Part shown: positions 35,487-44,616 of the stretch, piece after piece | Layout of the letters: each line of letters begins with the position of its first letter | Numbering within the stretch: position 1 is the stretch's first letter | Origin: Pseudomonas reidholzensis | Lineage (GTDB): Bacteria > Pseudomonadota > Gammaproteobacteria > Pseudomonadales > Pseudomonadaceae | Direction: 5' to 3' | Assembly: GCF_900536025.1 (NCBI RefSeq) | Contig: NZ_UNOZ01000028.1 | Span: forward strand, 169,700-233,699 | Length of the DNA: 64,000 nucleotides | Notes under the pieces: generated by a model | Seen by the model: the letters and a program-made list of their open reading frames with translations, nothing else | Databases searched by the model: none | Told to the model about the DNA's origin: nothing | Position numbers and translations under genes: made by a program

Positions 35487-37034
35487 TCACGGCTGTTCGG
35501 TGGCGGTAGGCTGGACTTCTGCGGGCTTGCCGCGCCCAGCCTCCTGACGCCACTGCAGGGCGATCAGGATCAACGTCGGGACCCCCAGCAGCGCGGTAAT
35601 CAGGAAGAAGTCGTGGTAGCCGAACTTCTCCACCATCACCCCTGAGTAACCGCCGATCAGCCGCGGCAACAGCAGCATGATCGAGCTGAGCAGCGCGTAC
35701 TGGGTGGCCGAGAACTTCAGGTTGGTCAGGCTCGACAGGTAGGCGACGAACGCCGAGGTGGCCATGCCGGAGCTCAGGTTGTCCAGCGAGATGGTCACCA
35801 CCAGCATCTCCAGGTTCGGCCCCATGTCGGCCAGCATCAGGAACAGGATGTTGGTGCCCGCCGAGGCCACGCCGCCGATGAACAGGATCGGCATGATGCC
35901 GAAGCGCACGATCAGCAGGCCGCCGGCACCGGCGCCGAGCAGGGTCATGATCAGCCCGAAGATCTTGCTGACGCTGGCGATCTGGTCCTTGGTGAAGCCC
36001 ATGTCGATGTAGAACACGTTGGCCATCACGCCCATCACCGTGTCCGACATGCGGTAGGTGGCGATCAGCCCGAGCAGCAGCAGCGCCTGCCAGCGGTAGC
36101 GCGCGATGAAGTCGTTGACCGGCGTCAGCACCGGCGCCAGGCCGCGGCGGCCGAGCGACGAGAGGCAGGCCCAGCTCAGCAGCACATAGAGGATCAGGCG
36201 CAGGAACGCGCGGTCTTCGAGCAGCAGGTCGAGCACGCTGGCGTCGCCGAACAGCACGCTGGCCCAGCCGGTGTTGTACAGCTGGGTGAAGCTGGCCGGC
36301 ACCGACACCAGCAGGATGATCAGCACGAACACCGAGGCCAGCTGATGGCCCAGGCCATAGCGCGCGGCAGACAACTGGGTGCGCAGCGGCACGGGCGGTT
36401 CGCGCATCACCAGGGTGGTGAACACGGCGGGCAGCATGATGATCCCGAACAGCACATAGGTGCCGGTCCAGGCCTGGTGCAGGTAACTGAAGCCGGTCGA
36501 ACCGAACCACTCGGCGAAGAACAGCGCGCCCGCAGTGGCGAGCAGCGCCGCGACCCGGTAGCCGGCCATGTAGCTGGCGGCGAGGGCGGCCTGGCGCTGG
36601 TCTTCGGCGATTTCCAGGCGGTAGGCGTCGACGGCGATGTCCTGGGTGGCCGAGGCGAACGCCACCAGCACGGCCAGGGCAATCAGCCAGGACAAGTGCT
36701 TTTGCGGGTCGCACAGGCCCATGCCGACCAGGCCGATCACCACCAGCACCTGTGACAGCAACAGCCACGAGCGGCGTCGGCCGAGGCCGCCGAGCAGCGG
36801 CAGGCGCCATTGGTCGAGCAGCGGTGACCAGACCCACTTGAAGGCATAGGCCAGGCCGATCAGGCTGGCATAGCCAATGGTCTCGCGCGCCACACCGGCT
36901 TCGCGCAGCCACACCGACAGGGTTGAAAACACCAGCATGTACGGCAGGCCGGCGGCGAAGCCAAGCAGCAAAAGCACCAAGGTTGACGGGCTGGCATAGG
37001 CAGCGAGCGCAGCGCGCCAGGTTTTACGGGGCAT
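35487..37034 (-). CDS. ampG: Muropeptide permease AmpG (MFS)
   Basis: 515-residue inner-membrane transporter, about 14 membrane helices. N-terminal LLLLGFAAGLPYMLVFSTLSVWLREAGV and GYASLIGLAYAFKWVWSPLLDQW, with SATQDIAVDAYRLE, are characteristic of AmpG. It imports GlcNAc-anhydroMurNAc-peptides released during wall turnover and so controls AmpR-dependent beta-lactamase induction. Pseudomonas also has a second permease, AmpP; the mscS-yajQ-panE neighbourhood matches the AmpG locus as I recall it. The gene for the alkyltransferase-like protein lies 43 bases upstream on the same strand, so they may share a transcript. Confidence 0.9.
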   Translation of the reverse strand: MPRKTWRAALAAYASPSTLVLLLLGFAAGLPYMLVFSTLSVWLREAGVARETIGYASLIGLAYAFKWVWSPLLDQWRLPLLGGLGRRRSWLLLSQVLVVIGLVGMGLCDPQKHLSWLIALAVLVAFASATQDIAVDAYRLEIAEDQRQAALAASYMAGYRVAALLATAGALFFAEWFGSTGFSYLHQAWTGTYVLFGIIMLPAVFTTLVMREPPVPLRTQLSAARYGLGHQLASVFVLIILLVSVPASFTQLYNTGWASVLFGDASVLDLLLEDRAFLRLILYVLLSWACLSSLGRRGLAPVLTPVNDFIARYRWQALLLLGLIATYRMSDTVMGVMANVFYIDMGFTKDQIASVSKIFGLIMTLLGAGAGGLLIVRFGIMPILFIGGVASAGTNILFLMLADMGPNLEMLVVTISLDNLSSGMATSAFVAYLSSLTNLKFSATQYALLSSIMLLLPRLIGGYSGVMVEKFGYHDFFLITALLGVPTLILIALQWRQEAGRGKPAEVQPTATEQP

Positions 37035-37077
37035 GGGCCAACATCTGCCTCAAGTTTACGAAAACAAAGCGCGCACT

Positions 37078-37431
37078 CTAACCGCTGTGCTCCATTGGAC
37101 GCCAGCCATGGCGCGTCATATCCACACGATTATTGGTTACATTGACGCCTTCCGCGCGCAGCCGGGCACGCTGTTCGTCGCCTGATGGCGTACCTGGCAC
37201 CAGGCTCAGCCGACCGCCGGCCGCCAACACCCGGTGCCAGGGCAGGCGGGTGTCGCTCGGCAACTGCCCGAGGGTGCGCCCGACCCAGCGCGCGGCGCGC
37301 CCCAGGCCGGCCAGCTCGGCCAGTTGGCCATAGCTCACCACCTTGCCGGCAGGGACCTGCCCGAGCACCAGGTAGAGTGCCATTCGTCGGGCCTCGGCAG
37401 CTTCCGCCGAAAGGTGCAAAGCGCCGGGCAT
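37078..37431 (-). CDS. Alkyltransferase-like protein (ATL; MGMT fold with Trp in place of the active-site Cys)
   Basis: About 117 residues of the MGMT DNA-binding domain: GKVVSYGQLAELAGLGRAARWVG, then LPWHRVLAAGG. The reactive Cys of PCHRV is replaced by Trp (about residue 65). ATL proteins (E. coli YbaZ/Atl, yeast Atl1) therefore cannot dealkylate but bind O6-alkylguanine and hand it to nucleotide excision repair. Start is uncertain: ATG 37431 keeps the first helix (RRMALYLVLGQVPAG), while ATG 37383 has the better ribosome site (GAGG eight bases upstream) but removes much of that helix; a longer form from 37479 is possible. Confidence 0.85.
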   Translation of the reverse strand: MPGALHLSAEAAEARRMALYLVLGQVPAGKVVSYGQLAELAGLGRAARWVGRTLGQLPSDTRLPWHRVLAAGGRLSLVPGTPSGDEQRARLRAEGVNVTNNRVDMTRHGWRPMEHSG

Positions 37432-37517
37432 CAGGCGATGCCCGGCCGTAGACGGCGGCGGCCCGAGGCATTTGCACAAATGCGAGTTGAACTCATTGGC
37501 ATGGGCTGGGTCTGTCC

Positions 37518-37545
37518 TTGCTCTAGTCGCGCGTATCTGGATAAT
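37518..37545 (+). promoter_or_regulatory. Candidate promoter of the DUF481 gene
   Basis: TTGCTC (37518-37523) and GATAAT (37540-37545), spacer 16, about 40 bases before the proposed start. Confidence 0.35.
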
Positions 37546-37584
37546 GCCCGGCTTTTTTCGTCAAACCGAGCGCGTAGTCAGCTT

Positions 37585-38592
37585 ATGTATTCTAGAACCT
37601 TGCTCTGCCTTATCGCCGCGTCGCTGTGCAGCCCCGTTTTCGCCGACACCGTGTGGATGAAGAACGGTGACAAGCTCAGTGGCAAGATCAAGGTCTTCGA
37701 CGGCGGCAAGCTGCTGCTCGAGACGCCCTATGGTGGCTCCATCGCCCTCGACTGGAAACAGGTCCAGACGCTCGAGAGCGACCAGGAGATGCTGGTCAAG
37801 CAGGACGCCTACAACGGCGAGAAGGCCAAGTCGCTGAAAGCCGCCGAGCCGGGCAAGGTGACCTTGGCCAATGGCGACGCGCCGAAGACCGTCGACCTGG
37901 CCAGCATCGAGCAGATCATGAAGCCGCGGCCGCTGGTCGAGGACTTCCTGTGGAAGGGCAACGTCGACGTGGCGATGGACTACAAGCGCGCCGAGAACGA
38001 CACCGACGACTACGACGTCGGCTTCAAGACCACCGCGCGCCATGGTCGCTGGCGGCATAACGCCGAAGGCGAATACAACCGCGAGACCAAGGACGACGTC
38101 ACCACCACCAACAACTGGAGCGCCGAGTACGCGCTGGACCGCTTCATTACCGAAAAGTGGTTCTGGCAGGGGCGCCTGGAGTACAAACGCGACCATATCG
38201 AAGACCTGGCGCGCCAGCGCACCGTCGGTACCGGCCCGGGCTATCAGTTCTGGGATGACGAGCTGGGCGCGTTCTCGCTCGGCGCGCTGATCAACCGCAC
38301 CGACTACCAGTACCGCGATGGCGGCAAGGACAACTTCTATGCCGCAGCGGTCAAGTGGGACTACACCCGCTACCTGATCGGCAAGAACGTCCAGCTGTTC
38401 ACCAACGGTGAACTCGGCAAGCCGCTGGGCGGCGTGGCGGACTACTCGCTGGATGCCGAGATCGGCCTGCGCTACAAGGTTACCGAGTGGGCCTCGCTCA
38501 ACCTCAAGGCCGAGAAGGACATGATCCAGGGCACCAGCGACAGCGACCTGGACAAGACGCGTTACACCGCAGGCTTCGGCGTCACCTGGTAA
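37585..38592 (+). CDS. DUF481 family outer-membrane beta-barrel protein
   Basis: 335 residues. A signal peptide (MYSRTLLCLIAASLCSPVFA, cleaved before DTVW) is followed by a short beta-rich module, DTVWMKNGDKLSGKIKVFDG, repeated in VTLANGDAPKTVDLAS, and then, from about residue 110, alternating aromatic strands ending in YTAGFGVTW with a terminal Trp rather than the usual Phe. This is typical of a small outer-membrane barrel. Function is unknown for the family. No good ribosome site precedes the ATG; an in-frame open extension upstream overlaps the opposite-strand ATL gene and lacks a signal peptide, so it was not used. Confidence 0.85.
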   Translation: MYSRTLLCLIAASLCSPVFADTVWMKNGDKLSGKIKVFDGGKLLLETPYGGSIALDWKQVQTLESDQEMLVKQDAYNGEKAKSLKAAEPGKVTLANGDAPKTVDLASIEQIMKPRPLVEDFLWKGNVDVAMDYKRAENDTDDYDVGFKTTARHGRWRHNAEGEYNRETKDDVTTTNNWSAEYALDRFITEKWFWQGRLEYKRDHIEDLARQRTVGTGPGYQFWDDELGAFSLGALINRTDYQYRDGGKDNFYAAAVKWDYTRYLIGKNVQLFTNGELGKPLGGVADYSLDAEIGLRYKVTEWASLNLKAEKDMIQGTSDSDLDKTRYTAGFGVTW

Positions 38593-38599
38593 GGCATCA

Positions 38600-38616
38600 G
38601 GGCCGCGTTGCGGCCC
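38600..38616 (+). terminator. Hairpin after the DUF481 gene
   Basis: GGGCCGC and GCGGCCC pair perfectly around GTT, eight bases after the stop. There is no T tract. Confidence 0.45.
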
Positions 38617-38682
38617 ATTGGCAGACGGCGCTGATAATGCTTATCTTGTCAGCCACCCAGTCTGCCGCCAGGAGCCTCATTC

Positions 38683-39414
38683 GTGAGTACCAATGCCCTT
38701 CGTCCCGCCCGCGAACTGCTGCTCAAGGAGTATCGCGGGGTCCTCTCGACCCATTCCAAGTCGATGCCCGGTTACCCGTTCGGCTCGGTGGTCCCGTACT
38801 GCCTGGACGCCGAAGGGCACCCGCTGATCCTGATCAGCCGCATCGCCCAGCACACCCACAACCTGCAACAGGACGCCAAGTGCTCGCTGCTGGTGGGTGA
38901 GCGTGAGGCCGAGGACGTGCAGGCGGTGGGCCGCCTGACGGTGATGGCCGAGGCGCACAAGCTGACCGACCCCGCCGCGATCGAGGCGGCCGCCGAGCGC
39001 TACTACCGCTACTTCCCCGACGCCGCCAATTATCACAAGGCCCATGATTTCGACTTCTGGGTGCTGCAGCCGGTGCGCCACCGCTACATCGGTGGCTTTG
39101 GCGCGATCCACTGGCTCGACCAGGTGACCCTGGCCAATGCCTTCGCCGGCACGGCCGAGGCGAGCATGATCGCGCACATGAACAGCGACCACGCCAACGC
39201 CATCGCCCACTACGTCGCGCTCAGCGACCTGCCGCGTACCGCGCCCGCCGAGCTGGTCGGCCTCGACACTGAAGGCATGCACCTGCGCATTGGCCAAGGC
39301 GTGTACTGGCTGCCGTTCCCCAGCACTTGCAATACGCCGACACAAGTCCGCGAAGCGCTGGTTTTGCTGGCGCGCGCCGACAAATGGCCGGATGCGAGTG
39401 CAGCCGGGGGTTGA
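38683..39414 (+). CDS. HugZ-like pyridoxamine 5'-phosphate oxidase-related protein
   Basis: 243 residues. N-terminal FMN-binding split-barrel domain (about 10-155): STHSKSMPGYPFGSVVPYCLD, LILISRIAQHTHNLQQDAKCSLLV and FWVLQPVRHRYIGGFGAIHWLD. The C-terminal domain of about 80 residues (DUF2470) starts SMIAHMNSDHANAIAHY. HugZ/HutZ relatives bind or degrade heme, but many members of this group are uncharacterised, and I see no nearby heme-uptake genes. GTG start with CAGGAG upstream. Confidence 0.85.
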   Translation: MSTNALRPARELLLKEYRGVLSTHSKSMPGYPFGSVVPYCLDAEGHPLILISRIAQHTHNLQQDAKCSLLVGEREAEDVQAVGRLTVMAEAHKLTDPAAIEAAAERYYRYFPDAANYHKAHDFDFWVLQPVRHRYIGGFGAIHWLDQVTLANAFAGTAEASMIAHMNSDHANAIAHYVALSDLPRTAPAELVGLDTEGMHLRIGQGVYWLPFPSTCNTPTQVREALVLLARADKWPDASAAGG

Positions 39415-39479
39415 AAAACCGAGCGTACGCATCCATTTGTGGTCTTAGTGGAAGGTTGTCTTCCGTCGAGGAACCCTTG

Positions 39480-39941
39480 ATGCGTGTTTTCCTATTGCTG
39501 TTTCTGCTGTTTCCGGTGCTGGAGCTGTTCGTCTTCGTCAAAGTCAGCGCCGCCATTGGCTTCTTCCCGGCGCTGCTGCTGATCATCGCCGGCTCCGCCC
39601 TGGGTGTGCTGGTGCTGCGCGTGGCCGGCCTGGCCACCGCCCTGCGTGCCCGCGAGAGCCTGCAGCGTGGCGAACTGCCCGCTGAGGACATGTTCCACGG
39701 CCTGATGCTGGCGGTCGGTGGCGTCCTGCTGCTGATCCCGGGCTTCATCGGTGACGTGCTGGGCCTGATCTTCCTGCTGCCGTTCAGCCGCAAGCTGGCC
39801 GCGCGCAAGATGCGTCAGCGCGCCGAAGCCCAGGCCATGCGCCAGCGGGCGTTCCAGGATGATCCATTCGACGCTCGGCCGGCGCAGGGCGCTCAGCAGC
39901 CGAACGTCATCGAGGGCGAATACCAGCGCCGCGACAAGTGA
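39480..39941 (+). CDS. fxsA: FxsA family membrane protein
   Basis: 153 residues: MRVFLLLFLLFPVLELFVFVKV, IGFFPALLLIIAGSALGVLVLR and GVLLLIPGFIGDVLGLIFLLP give three or four membrane segments, and the C-terminal third is basic and cytoplasmic. FxsA (suppressor of F exclusion of phage T7) was found in E. coli, where overproduction relieves F-plasmid exclusion of T7; its normal role is unknown. It lies upstream of groES, as in E. coli and other Pseudomonas, but a terminator and heat-shock promoter separate them. Confidence 0.9.
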   Translation: MRVFLLLFLLFPVLELFVFVKVSAAIGFFPALLLIIAGSALGVLVLRVAGLATALRARESLQRGELPAEDMFHGLMLAVGGVLLLIPGFIGDVLGLIFLLPFSRKLAARKMRQRAEAQAMRQRAFQDDPFDARPAQGAQQPNVIEGEYQRRDK

Positions 39942-39962
39942 ATGTTTCCAGAGTTTACCCAG

Positions 39963-39986
39963 CGGCCCCGAGAGGGGCCGTTGTTG
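39963..39986 (+). terminator. Terminator after fxsA
   Basis: CGGCCCC (39963-39969), GAGA loop, GGGGCCG (39974-39980), then TTGTTG. Confidence 0.7.
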
Positions 39987-40025
39987 CTTATGCGGTAAAG
40001 CGATGAAATATTTTCGTGGGCAAGC

Positions 40026-40054
40026 CTTGTAATTGGTTCTACCGACCTCATGTA
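40026..40054 (+). promoter_or_regulatory. Heat-shock (sigma-32) promoter of groES-groL
   Basis: CTTGTAA (40026-40032), a 13-base spacer, then CCTCATGTA (40046-40054). The RpoH consensus is close to CTTGAAA, 13-15 bases, CCCCATNTA. The start site would be near 40062, leaving a leader of about 140 bases before groES. Confidence 0.8.
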
Positions 40055-40199
40055 TGTGGTCACCGCAAGGTTTCTGGTGGCGACACCAGACAAACACAGG
40101 GGTTCGCCGAATGCGGGCCCCTACCGGCAACGCCGGAATGCCTCAACCCGCCGGTGTCGACACCGGCCGATGAAAACCACAATTTGGGAGAGATCGACA

Positions 40200-40493
40200 A
40201 TGAAGCTTCGTCCTCTGCATGACCGCGTAGTCATCCGTCGCAGCGAAGAAGAATCGAAAACCGCTGGCGGTATCGTCCTGCCGGGTTCGGCCGCTGAAAA
40301 ACCAAACCGCGGTGAAGTCGTCGCCGTCGGCACCGGTCGCATCCTGGACAACGGCGAAGTTCGCGCGCTGGCCGTGAAAGTGGGTGACAAAGTGGTTTTC
40401 GGCCCGTACTCGGGCAGCAACACCGTGAAAGTCGACGGCGAAGATCTGCTGGTGATGGCCGAGAACGAGATTCTCGCTGTCGTCGAAGGCTGA
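40200..40493 (+). CDS. groES: Co-chaperonin GroES
   Basis: 97-residue heptameric lid of the GroEL chamber. MKLRPLHDRVVIRR, the mobile loop SKTAGGIVLPGSAAEKP, GEVVAVGTGR and the C-terminal LVMAENEILAVVEG are canonical. ATG at 40200 with GGGAGA upstream; a longer in-frame reading from 40050 lies in the promoter region and is not used. Forms a heat-shock operon with groL, 48 bases downstream. Confidence 0.98.
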   Translation: MKLRPLHDRVVIRRSEEESKTAGGIVLPGSAAEKPNRGEVVAVGTGRILDNGEVRALAVKVGDKVVFGPYSGSNTVKVDGEDLLVMAENEILAVVEG

Positions 40494-40541
40494 TTTCCCC
40501 GACTTCCCGTTACTCCAAAGAATTCCAAGGATTAAACGATC

Positions 40542-42185
<1,644 letters not shown>

Positions 42186-42210
42186 GCCAGCCTTACCCCC
42201 TCGCTGTATA

Positions 42211-42240
42211 AAAAAGCCCCGCCTAGTGCGGGGCTTTTTT
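42211..42240 (+). terminator. Rho-independent terminator after groL
   Basis: AAAAAGCCCCGC and GCGGGGCTTTTT pair around a five-base loop, followed by more T. Very strong. Confidence 0.95.
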
Positions 42241-42776
42241 TTGCTTCGGGGGGGCTTGGATGGGGGGCTTATCCATTTGGTGGGGTGGGGCTGATGGCCC
42301 CTTCCGCCCTTACGGCGGGTCACTTTTTTTCTTGGAAAAAAGTAACCAAAAACCGCTTGCTCCTACATCCGGCCCTTCGCTGCGCTACGGGTTCCCTCAC
42401 TCCGGCCTTGCTCCCGCGAGGACCGGGCTGTACGGGCCTTCCTGGCCCGCAGCCCTTGCCGGCCTTCCTGGCCGTCACCTCGCTCCGCAAGACCTCTGTT
42501 CGGCCTCCTGAAGTCGCGGTAGATCAAGATCACAAGCCAGATCAAGGGCCAGATCAAGGGCCGGGGCAACGGCTGGCGAATCGCTGCGCTCTCGCTTGTT
42601 TATAAGGGCGGTACAGCGCGTCAGCGCAAGAATTTGCATTGGCAGTTCCGGCCCTATCGCGGGCAAGCCCGCTCCTACGGGTGTATGTGGTCCTTGTAGG
42701 AGCGGGCTTGCCCGCGATGAGGCCCGAATATCCACCACCCATGCCGCTGTCGAAGACAACGCCAGCACAAGCGCCG
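42241..42776. repeat. Long dispersed intergenic repeat, copy B
   Basis: Matches 21611-22170 in the same orientation; the core, 42295 to about 42645, is nearly identical. It has a tandem duplication of the 12-mer AGATCAAGGGCC (42539-42562) absent from copy A. The right part carries an REP pair at 42656-42716 of a slightly different REP subtype from copy A, then a further conserved tail. No coding capacity is supported. Confidence 0.85.
42656..42716. repeat. REP palindrome pair inside repeat copy B
   Basis: TCGCGGGCAAGCCCGCTCCT and its complement AGGAGCGGGCTTGCCCGCGA face each other across about 20 bases. Confidence 0.85.
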
Positions 42777-43025
42777 CCCCTAACCTGGCAGCCTCAGGAC
42801 GCCGTAAGGGCCAGCCCTTTCAACTCGCCGGGTCCGCTGCGCGCACACGCGAAAATTACTGCACGGCGCGGTCCATGTGGGAGCGGCCTTGTGTCGCGAA
42901 AGGGCTGCGCAGCGGCCCCGGCGAGCTCACGCCAAGCGCAATTTCAGAACACCTTGCAAGGGCTGGCCGGAAAGGCGAAAGGGGCCATAAGCGCTAACGC
43001 ATCGAATGGGTAGACCCACAATCAT
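42777..43025. other. Gap between repeat copy B and the PAP2 gene
   Basis: No gene is supported. A palindromic REP-like unit of another subtype lies at about 42876-42920 (GTGGGAGCGGCCTTGTGTCG and following). ORFs here have no recognisable protein features. Confidence 0.5.
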
Positions 43026-43754
43026 TCAGGCAATGCTGCTCTGGCCAGCAGGCGCCAACGCCACCCCCCGGCGGTACAGCACCAGGTAGTAACAGCCCAA
43101 CCCGATCAGCCAGCAGAACACCGCCGTCCATACGTTGTGCGAAAAGAAGTGCGCGCCCTGCAGCATCCGCCCGATCGACAGCACCACCCCCGTCGTCGCC
43201 GCCACCCCGAAGGCCACCCGGGCCAAGCGCGGGCGTCGGTCGCGCAACATGAAGAACAATGCAAACAGGCTGAACCCCGTCGCCGCATGCCCGCCAGGCC
43301 AGCACAGCCCAGGCTTGTCGGTGGCCGGGCGCGCCTCGAGCAGCTTGCTGTAGGTCTCCTGGCCGCCAAACTCGCTCAGGCTCCAGGGGCACTGCACCTG
43401 GGTGACTTGCTTGAGCGGCGTGACAAACGCGGTGGAGATCGCCAGCGACAGCACCAGGCAGCCCAGCTCCCGGCGCCAGGTAAACAGACGCTGCCAGAAC
43501 AGACTGGCAATGAACGCCAGAATCGCCAGCAGGCCCAGGCCGATCACCGCCTGCTTCACCCCGTCGTGCAGGACGTTCTCCAGCAGGTAACTGTGACGGC
43601 CGATGAACTGCCCGGCGGCCGGGTCGAAGGCCAGCTTGGCCAGGTCCATGTCCAGCGAGGTCCACTCCAGTGACAGCAGGCCCGCCGCCGTTGCCAGGGG
43701 GATGCCCAGATAAAGCCAAGGATTGATCGGACGCGGACGAACGGCTGGGTACAT
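43026..43754 (-). CDS. PAP2 family membrane phosphatase, variant motifs
   Basis: 242 residues, about six membrane segments. The three PAP2 motifs are present with substitutions: KX6CP (Lys115, Cys122-Pro123) for KX6RP, PGGH (153-156) for PSGH, and R-X5-H-X3-H (Arg196, His202, His206) where the last residue is normally Asp. The catalytic histidines His156 and His202 are kept. Likely acts on lipid phosphates at the periplasmic face, for example lipid A or undecaprenyl diphosphate, but the substrate is not shown. It is divergent from colR and has a ColR-box match upstream. ATG 43754 with CAGGAG upstream. Confidence 0.87.
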   Translation of the reverse strand: MYPAVRPRPINPWLYLGIPLATAAGLLSLEWTSLDMDLAKLAFDPAAGQFIGRHSYLLENVLHDGVKQAVIGLGLLAILAFIASLFWQRLFTWRRELGCLVLSLAISTAFVTPLKQVTQVQCPWSLSEFGGQETYSKLLEARPATDKPGLCWPGGHAATGFSLFALFFMLRDRRPRLARVAFGVAATTGVVLSIGRMLQGAHFFSHNVWTAVFCWLIGLGCYYLVLYRRGVALAPAGQSSIA

Positions 43755-43783
43755 GACGGCTCCTGGAGCGTGAGGGATCGGCC

Positions 43784-43789
43784 ATTGTC
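43784..43789 (-). promoter_or_regulatory. Candidate -10 of the PAP2 gene
   Basis: Reading leftward, GACAAT lies 33 bases after the ColR box and 29 bases before the ATG. Confidence 0.35.
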
Positions 43790-43822
43790 TGCTCGGCGCA
43801 ATCGGCAACAGGTGAAGCTTGG

Positions 43823-43838
43823 GTGAAAAAAACGTCAG
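43823..43838 (-). promoter_or_regulatory. ColR binding site upstream of the PAP2 gene
   Basis: On the minus strand the 16-mer CTGACGTTTTTTTCAC satisfies every defined position of the ColR consensus published for P. putida as I recall it, YYNASNNYTTTTTCAC. It ends 68 bases before the PAP2 ATG, in the colR/PAP2 divergent region, so it may affect both genes. Confidence 0.75.
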
Positions 43839-43932
43839 GCTCGACGATAGTGGGCAGAGGCTGGCGCCGCGCCAGCGATGCCCGTAAGCTGCGCCTGCCG
43901 CGCACTGCGAAAGCGCCGCACAGGAGACCTCG

Positions 43933-44616
43933 ATGCGCATTCTACTGGTTGAAGACAACCGCGATATCCTCGCCAACCTCGCCGACTACCTCGGCATGAA
44001 GGGCTACACCGTCGATTGTGCCCAGGACGGATTGTCCGGCCTGCACCTGGCCGCCACCGAGCACTACGACCTCATCGTGCTCGACATCATGCTGCCCGGC
44101 ATCGATGGCTACACCCTGTGCAAGCGCCTGCGCGAAGATGCCCGCCGCGACACCCCGGTGATCATGCTCACCGCCCGTGACCAGCTCGATGACCGCCTGC
44201 AAGGCTTCCGTTCGGGGGCCGACGACTACCTGCTCAAGCCGTTCGCCCTGTCCGAGCTGGCCGCGCGCATCGAAGCCGTGCTGCGCCGCAGCCAGGGCGG
44301 CGGTCGGCGCACCCTGCAGGTCGCCGAGCTCAGCTACGACCTCGACACCCTCGAAGTCACCCGCCAGGGCCGCTTGCTCAAGCTCAACCCGGTCGGCCTC
44401 AAGCTGCTCGCGGTACTCATGCAGAAGAGCCCGCACGTGCTGCGCCGCGAGGTCCTCGAAGAGGCCCTGTGGGGCGATGATTGCCCGGACAGCGACAGCC
44501 TGCGCAGCCATGTCCATCAGCTTCGCCAGGTGATCGACAAACCTTTCGACAAACCCTTGCTGCATACCGTCCATGGCGTCGGCTACCGCCTCGCCGAGGG
44601 TCGCGATGGAGTTTAA
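43933..44616 (+). CDS. colR: Response regulator ColR (OmpR/PhoB family)
   Basis: 227 residues. Receiver domain 1-120 with acidic pocket Glu7/Asp8, phospho-acceptor Asp51 (LDIMLPG) and KPF; winged-helix domain 130-224 with LKLNPVGLKLLAVLMQKSPHVLRREVLEEALWG and RQVIDKPF...LHTVHGVGYRLA. The sequence agrees closely with ColR of P. putida as I recall it, which responds to excess iron, zinc and other metals and protects the envelope and root-colonising ability. GGAGACC precedes the ATG. Overlaps colS by 11 bases. Confidence 0.93.
   Translation: MRILLVEDNRDILANLADYLGMKGYTVDCAQDGLSGLHLAATEHYDLIVLDIMLPGIDGYTLCKRLREDARRDTPVIMLTARDQLDDRLQGFRSGADDYLLKPFALSELAARIEAVLRRSQGGGRRTLQVAELSYDLDTLEVTRQGRLLKLNPVGLKLLAVLMQKSPHVLRREVLEEALWGDDCPDSDSLRSHVHQLRQVIDKPFDKPLLHTVHGVGYRLAEGRDGV

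Noticed and set aside
37234..37584. N-terminal extension of the DUF481 ORF
   Set aside because: It overlaps the opposite-strand ATL gene and would bury the signal peptide that starts at 37585.
42260..43013. ORFs after groL, including 106-, 124- and 133-codon frames
   Set aside because: They overlap repeat copy B and REP units, contain no recognisable domain, and mirror the frames seen in copy A.
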